This document shows positions 62,891 to 64,000 of a DNA stretch of 64,000 bases, one piece after another. Each line of letters starts with the position of its first letter. Positions within the stretch are counted from its first letter, which is position 1. The stretch is taken from the NCBI RefSeq assembly GCF_014174355.1, contig NZ_JABEQF010000007.1:93500-157499 (forward strand), read 5' to 3'. The position numbers and the translations under genes were made by a program. Below the pieces are notes generated by a model. The model did no database searches. It worked only from the letters and a program-made list of their open reading frames with translations, and was not told where the DNA came from. The stretch comes from Gluconacetobacter azotocaptans. Lineage in GTDB: Bacteria; Pseudomonadota; Alphaproteobacteria; Acetobacterales; Acetobacteraceae.

Positions 62891-62916
62891 AATGCGTAAC
62901 AGAGCATTGTTTTTTT
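62891..62916 (+). terminator. possible terminator after the lpxL-like gene
   Basis: AATGC/GCATT (62891-62895 with 62904-62908) with an eight-base loop precedes a run of seven T (62910-62916), 68 bases after the stop. The stem is short, so confidence is low. Upstream, TGAGCA/TGCTCA (62854-62879, 14-base loop) is a second inverted repeat. Confidence 0.4.
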
Positions 62917-63031
62917 GCCACATCGTTAAAGTTCTGCCTGTTTGTGCGGCGCTGCCGCTCAGATTCAATTTGGCAAGGTCGTCCGGCGCGCATTAGCGTT
63001 CCTCCACGCTCCCCACCGCGAGGACATTCAG

Positions 63032-63397
63032 ATGCCCATGGCAATGACCCGGAAGGTTGACACCCCGTCTCCGACCAGCTCCTGCAACGTGATTCCCCTG
63101 CGTCTGAGTTTCCTGCCCCGGCATCGGGAATATCTGATGCGGTGGCTGGATGCCGGCGCCTGCATGGGGCTGTGCGACGTCGATGTCGCCGCCCGGTCGG
63201 ATGACGGCCTGATCGAACATGTGCTGGTCTGGGTCCGCGAAAACGCCGATCCCGCCTATCTGGTGCGGCCCGAGGGCATGACCTGGGTCCTGATCGACCA
63301 TCTGCGCGACCATCGCCTGGGCGCGTTCAAAAGCTTCGAGGCCGCGCTGTACGCCATTCGCCCGGTCCTGGCCTGCGGGGCGACGGCGGCGGCCTGA
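63032..63397 (+). CDS. hypothetical protein
   Basis: A 121-residue protein I do not recognise. After a polar N terminus it reads SFLPRHREYLMRWLDAGA, then GLIEHVLVWVRENADPAYLV and GMTWVLIDHLRDHR, with a helix-rich, acidic-basic mixed composition and no membrane segment or signal peptide. A GAGGA site about seven bases upstream supports the ATG at 63032. It follows the lipid A genes after a 208-base gap, so it is probably a separate unit. Codon bias is normal for the genome. Confidence 0.6.
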   Translation: MPMAMTRKVDTPSPTSSCNVIPLRLSFLPRHREYLMRWLDAGACMGLCDVDVAARSDDGLIEHVLVWVRENADPAYLVRPEGMTWVLIDHLRDHRLGAFKSFEAALYAIRPVLACGATAAA

Positions 63398-63426
63398 CCG
63401 CCCCGCGCGACCGCCCCCTTCGGCGG

Positions 63427-64000
63427 TCAGCTTTGGCTTCCGTCCCGCGCCAGGCGTCCTGCCGCCGGGACAACGATCCGCCCACCGCCGCCGGGCTGGA
63501 TCTGGAAGATCGCCATATCCCGCCGCGTCCGACCATCCGGCATCAGGCCGAACACCCCATCCACCCCTGAAAATCCGTCGGGCCGCGTCAGGGCTTCGAC
63601 CGTATAACCGTTCGGCTGTCCCTCGGCCCGGGCGCGATCCAGCGCGCCCACCAGCGCCGCAGAATCGTAGGACAGGTCGGCCAGCGGCGTGGGCATATGG
63701 TGATAGCGCGCCATGAAGATCTGGATGAAGCGCTGGCGGCTGGCGGGATCGGGCGCCGCATACCATGCCCCCTGCAACCGGCCGAGCTTTCCGGCAAACA
63801 CCCCCCACAATTCCGATCCCAGCAGGCGAACCTGCGGCGGGCCGGCCGGCGACCCCGCAACCGGTGATGCCCCCGCCGGGGTTCCGGCCACCTGCACCGT
63901 ATTCAGCGCGTCGATCACCATCGCCAGCTGCAGGCCGGTATCGGCCAGCAACAGGGCGTCGAACGGCGGCGCCCCCAGCCGGGGCGGCGGCGGGGCGGCT
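63427..64000 (-). CDS. periplasmic ligand-binding (penicillin-binding protein activator-like) protein, C-terminal part
   Basis: The 3' part of a minus-strand gene whose start lies beyond base 64000; the frame is open to the window edge, and a TTG at 63951 is internal. It reads APPFDALLLADTGLQLAM, LLGSELWGVFAG, WYAAPDPASRQRFIQIFMARY and LADLSYDSAALVGALD, which is the LivK-like/LpoA-type binding-protein fold. Similar genes next to cell-envelope operons are called penicillin-binding protein activators. The sequence ends in a Ser-rich tail. Partial, function tentative. Confidence 0.6.
   Translation of the reverse strand, partial: AAPPPPRLGAPPFDALLLADTGLQLAMVIDALNTVQVAGTPAGASPVAGSPAGPPQVRLLGSELWGVFAGKLGRLQGAWYAAPDPASRQRFIQIFMARYHHMPTPLADLSYDSAALVGALDRARAEGQPNGYTVEALTRPDGFSGVDGVFGLMPDGRTRRDMAIFQIQPGGGGRIVVPAAGRLARDGSQS

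Overview
The window reads as chromosomal DNA of a GC-rich alphaproteobacterium, most likely an acetic acid bacterium (Acetobacteraceae, Gluconacetobacter-like). The basis is the alphaproteobacterial order of the cell-wall/division cluster, the bamD-recN-ligA run behind lpxC, the metX-metW pair, an NDUFS4-like complex I subunit, and the DUF2849-cysI-DUF934 sulfite reductase cassette. The genus is an inference. I see no insertion sequence, prophage or CRISPR array.

Region 1 (1-18721): a dcw cluster on the + strand, murF(partial)-mraY-murD-ftsW-murG-murC-murB-ddl-ftsQ-ftsA-ftsZ, mostly joined by 4-base ATGA overlaps. A terminator follows ftsZ. Then come lpxC (with a 15-bp palindrome upstream), bamD, recN and ligA. 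Together they make UDP-MurNAc-pentapeptide and lipid II, place the septum, commit to lipid A, insert outer-membrane proteins and repair DNA. A CorC/HlyC-type membrane protein follows.

Region 2 (20242-32503): accessory content. It has a secreted protein of unknown role, an HExxH membrane protein, a cupin-VOC-cupin set, and the most unusual locus of the window. In that locus a GST-like protein and a Rieske [2Fe-2S] protein diverge from a six-gene operon: a PncA-like amidase, a BMP-family nucleoside/nucleobase-type ABC transporter (binding protein, ATPase, two permeases), and a Rieske-oxygenase catalytic subunit without the cluster-binding segment. The parts resemble the split NdmC/D/E methylxanthine demethylase, so import and N-demethylation of an N-methylated purine or similar heterocycle is a testable guess. 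An orphan NMT1/SsuA-like binding protein closes the region.

Region 3 (32597-42041): four tRNA genes (Asn, Pro, Arg, Ser), two MFS transporters, csaA-gpt-murQ, a complex I accessory subunit, a long AT-rich control region, a MAPEG protein, a doubly frameshifted gene and an RhlE-like RNA helicase.

Region 4 (42042-49741): housekeeping metabolism, with a nitroreductase, an amino-sugar-kinase-like protein, metW-metX, an OsmC-like protein, aroC, fabI, pdxH and a tandem universal stress protein.

Region 5 (49895-58864): a complete-looking sulfate assimilation block, cysH-cysD-cysNC-cysT-cysW-cysA and then DUF2849-cysI-DUF934, covering sulfate uptake, activation, reduction to sulfite and reduction to sulfide. 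No sulfate-binding protein is present here.

Region 6 (58950-64000): lipid A/Kdo assembly (a DUF374-WaaA fusion, lpxK, and an lpxL-type acyltransferase), a small hypothetical gene, and the 3' part of a periplasmic ligand-binding protein gene on the minus strand. Coordinates are taken from reading frames; starts were chosen from operon overlaps, Shine-Dalgarno sites and family alignment from memory, and alternatives are stated.
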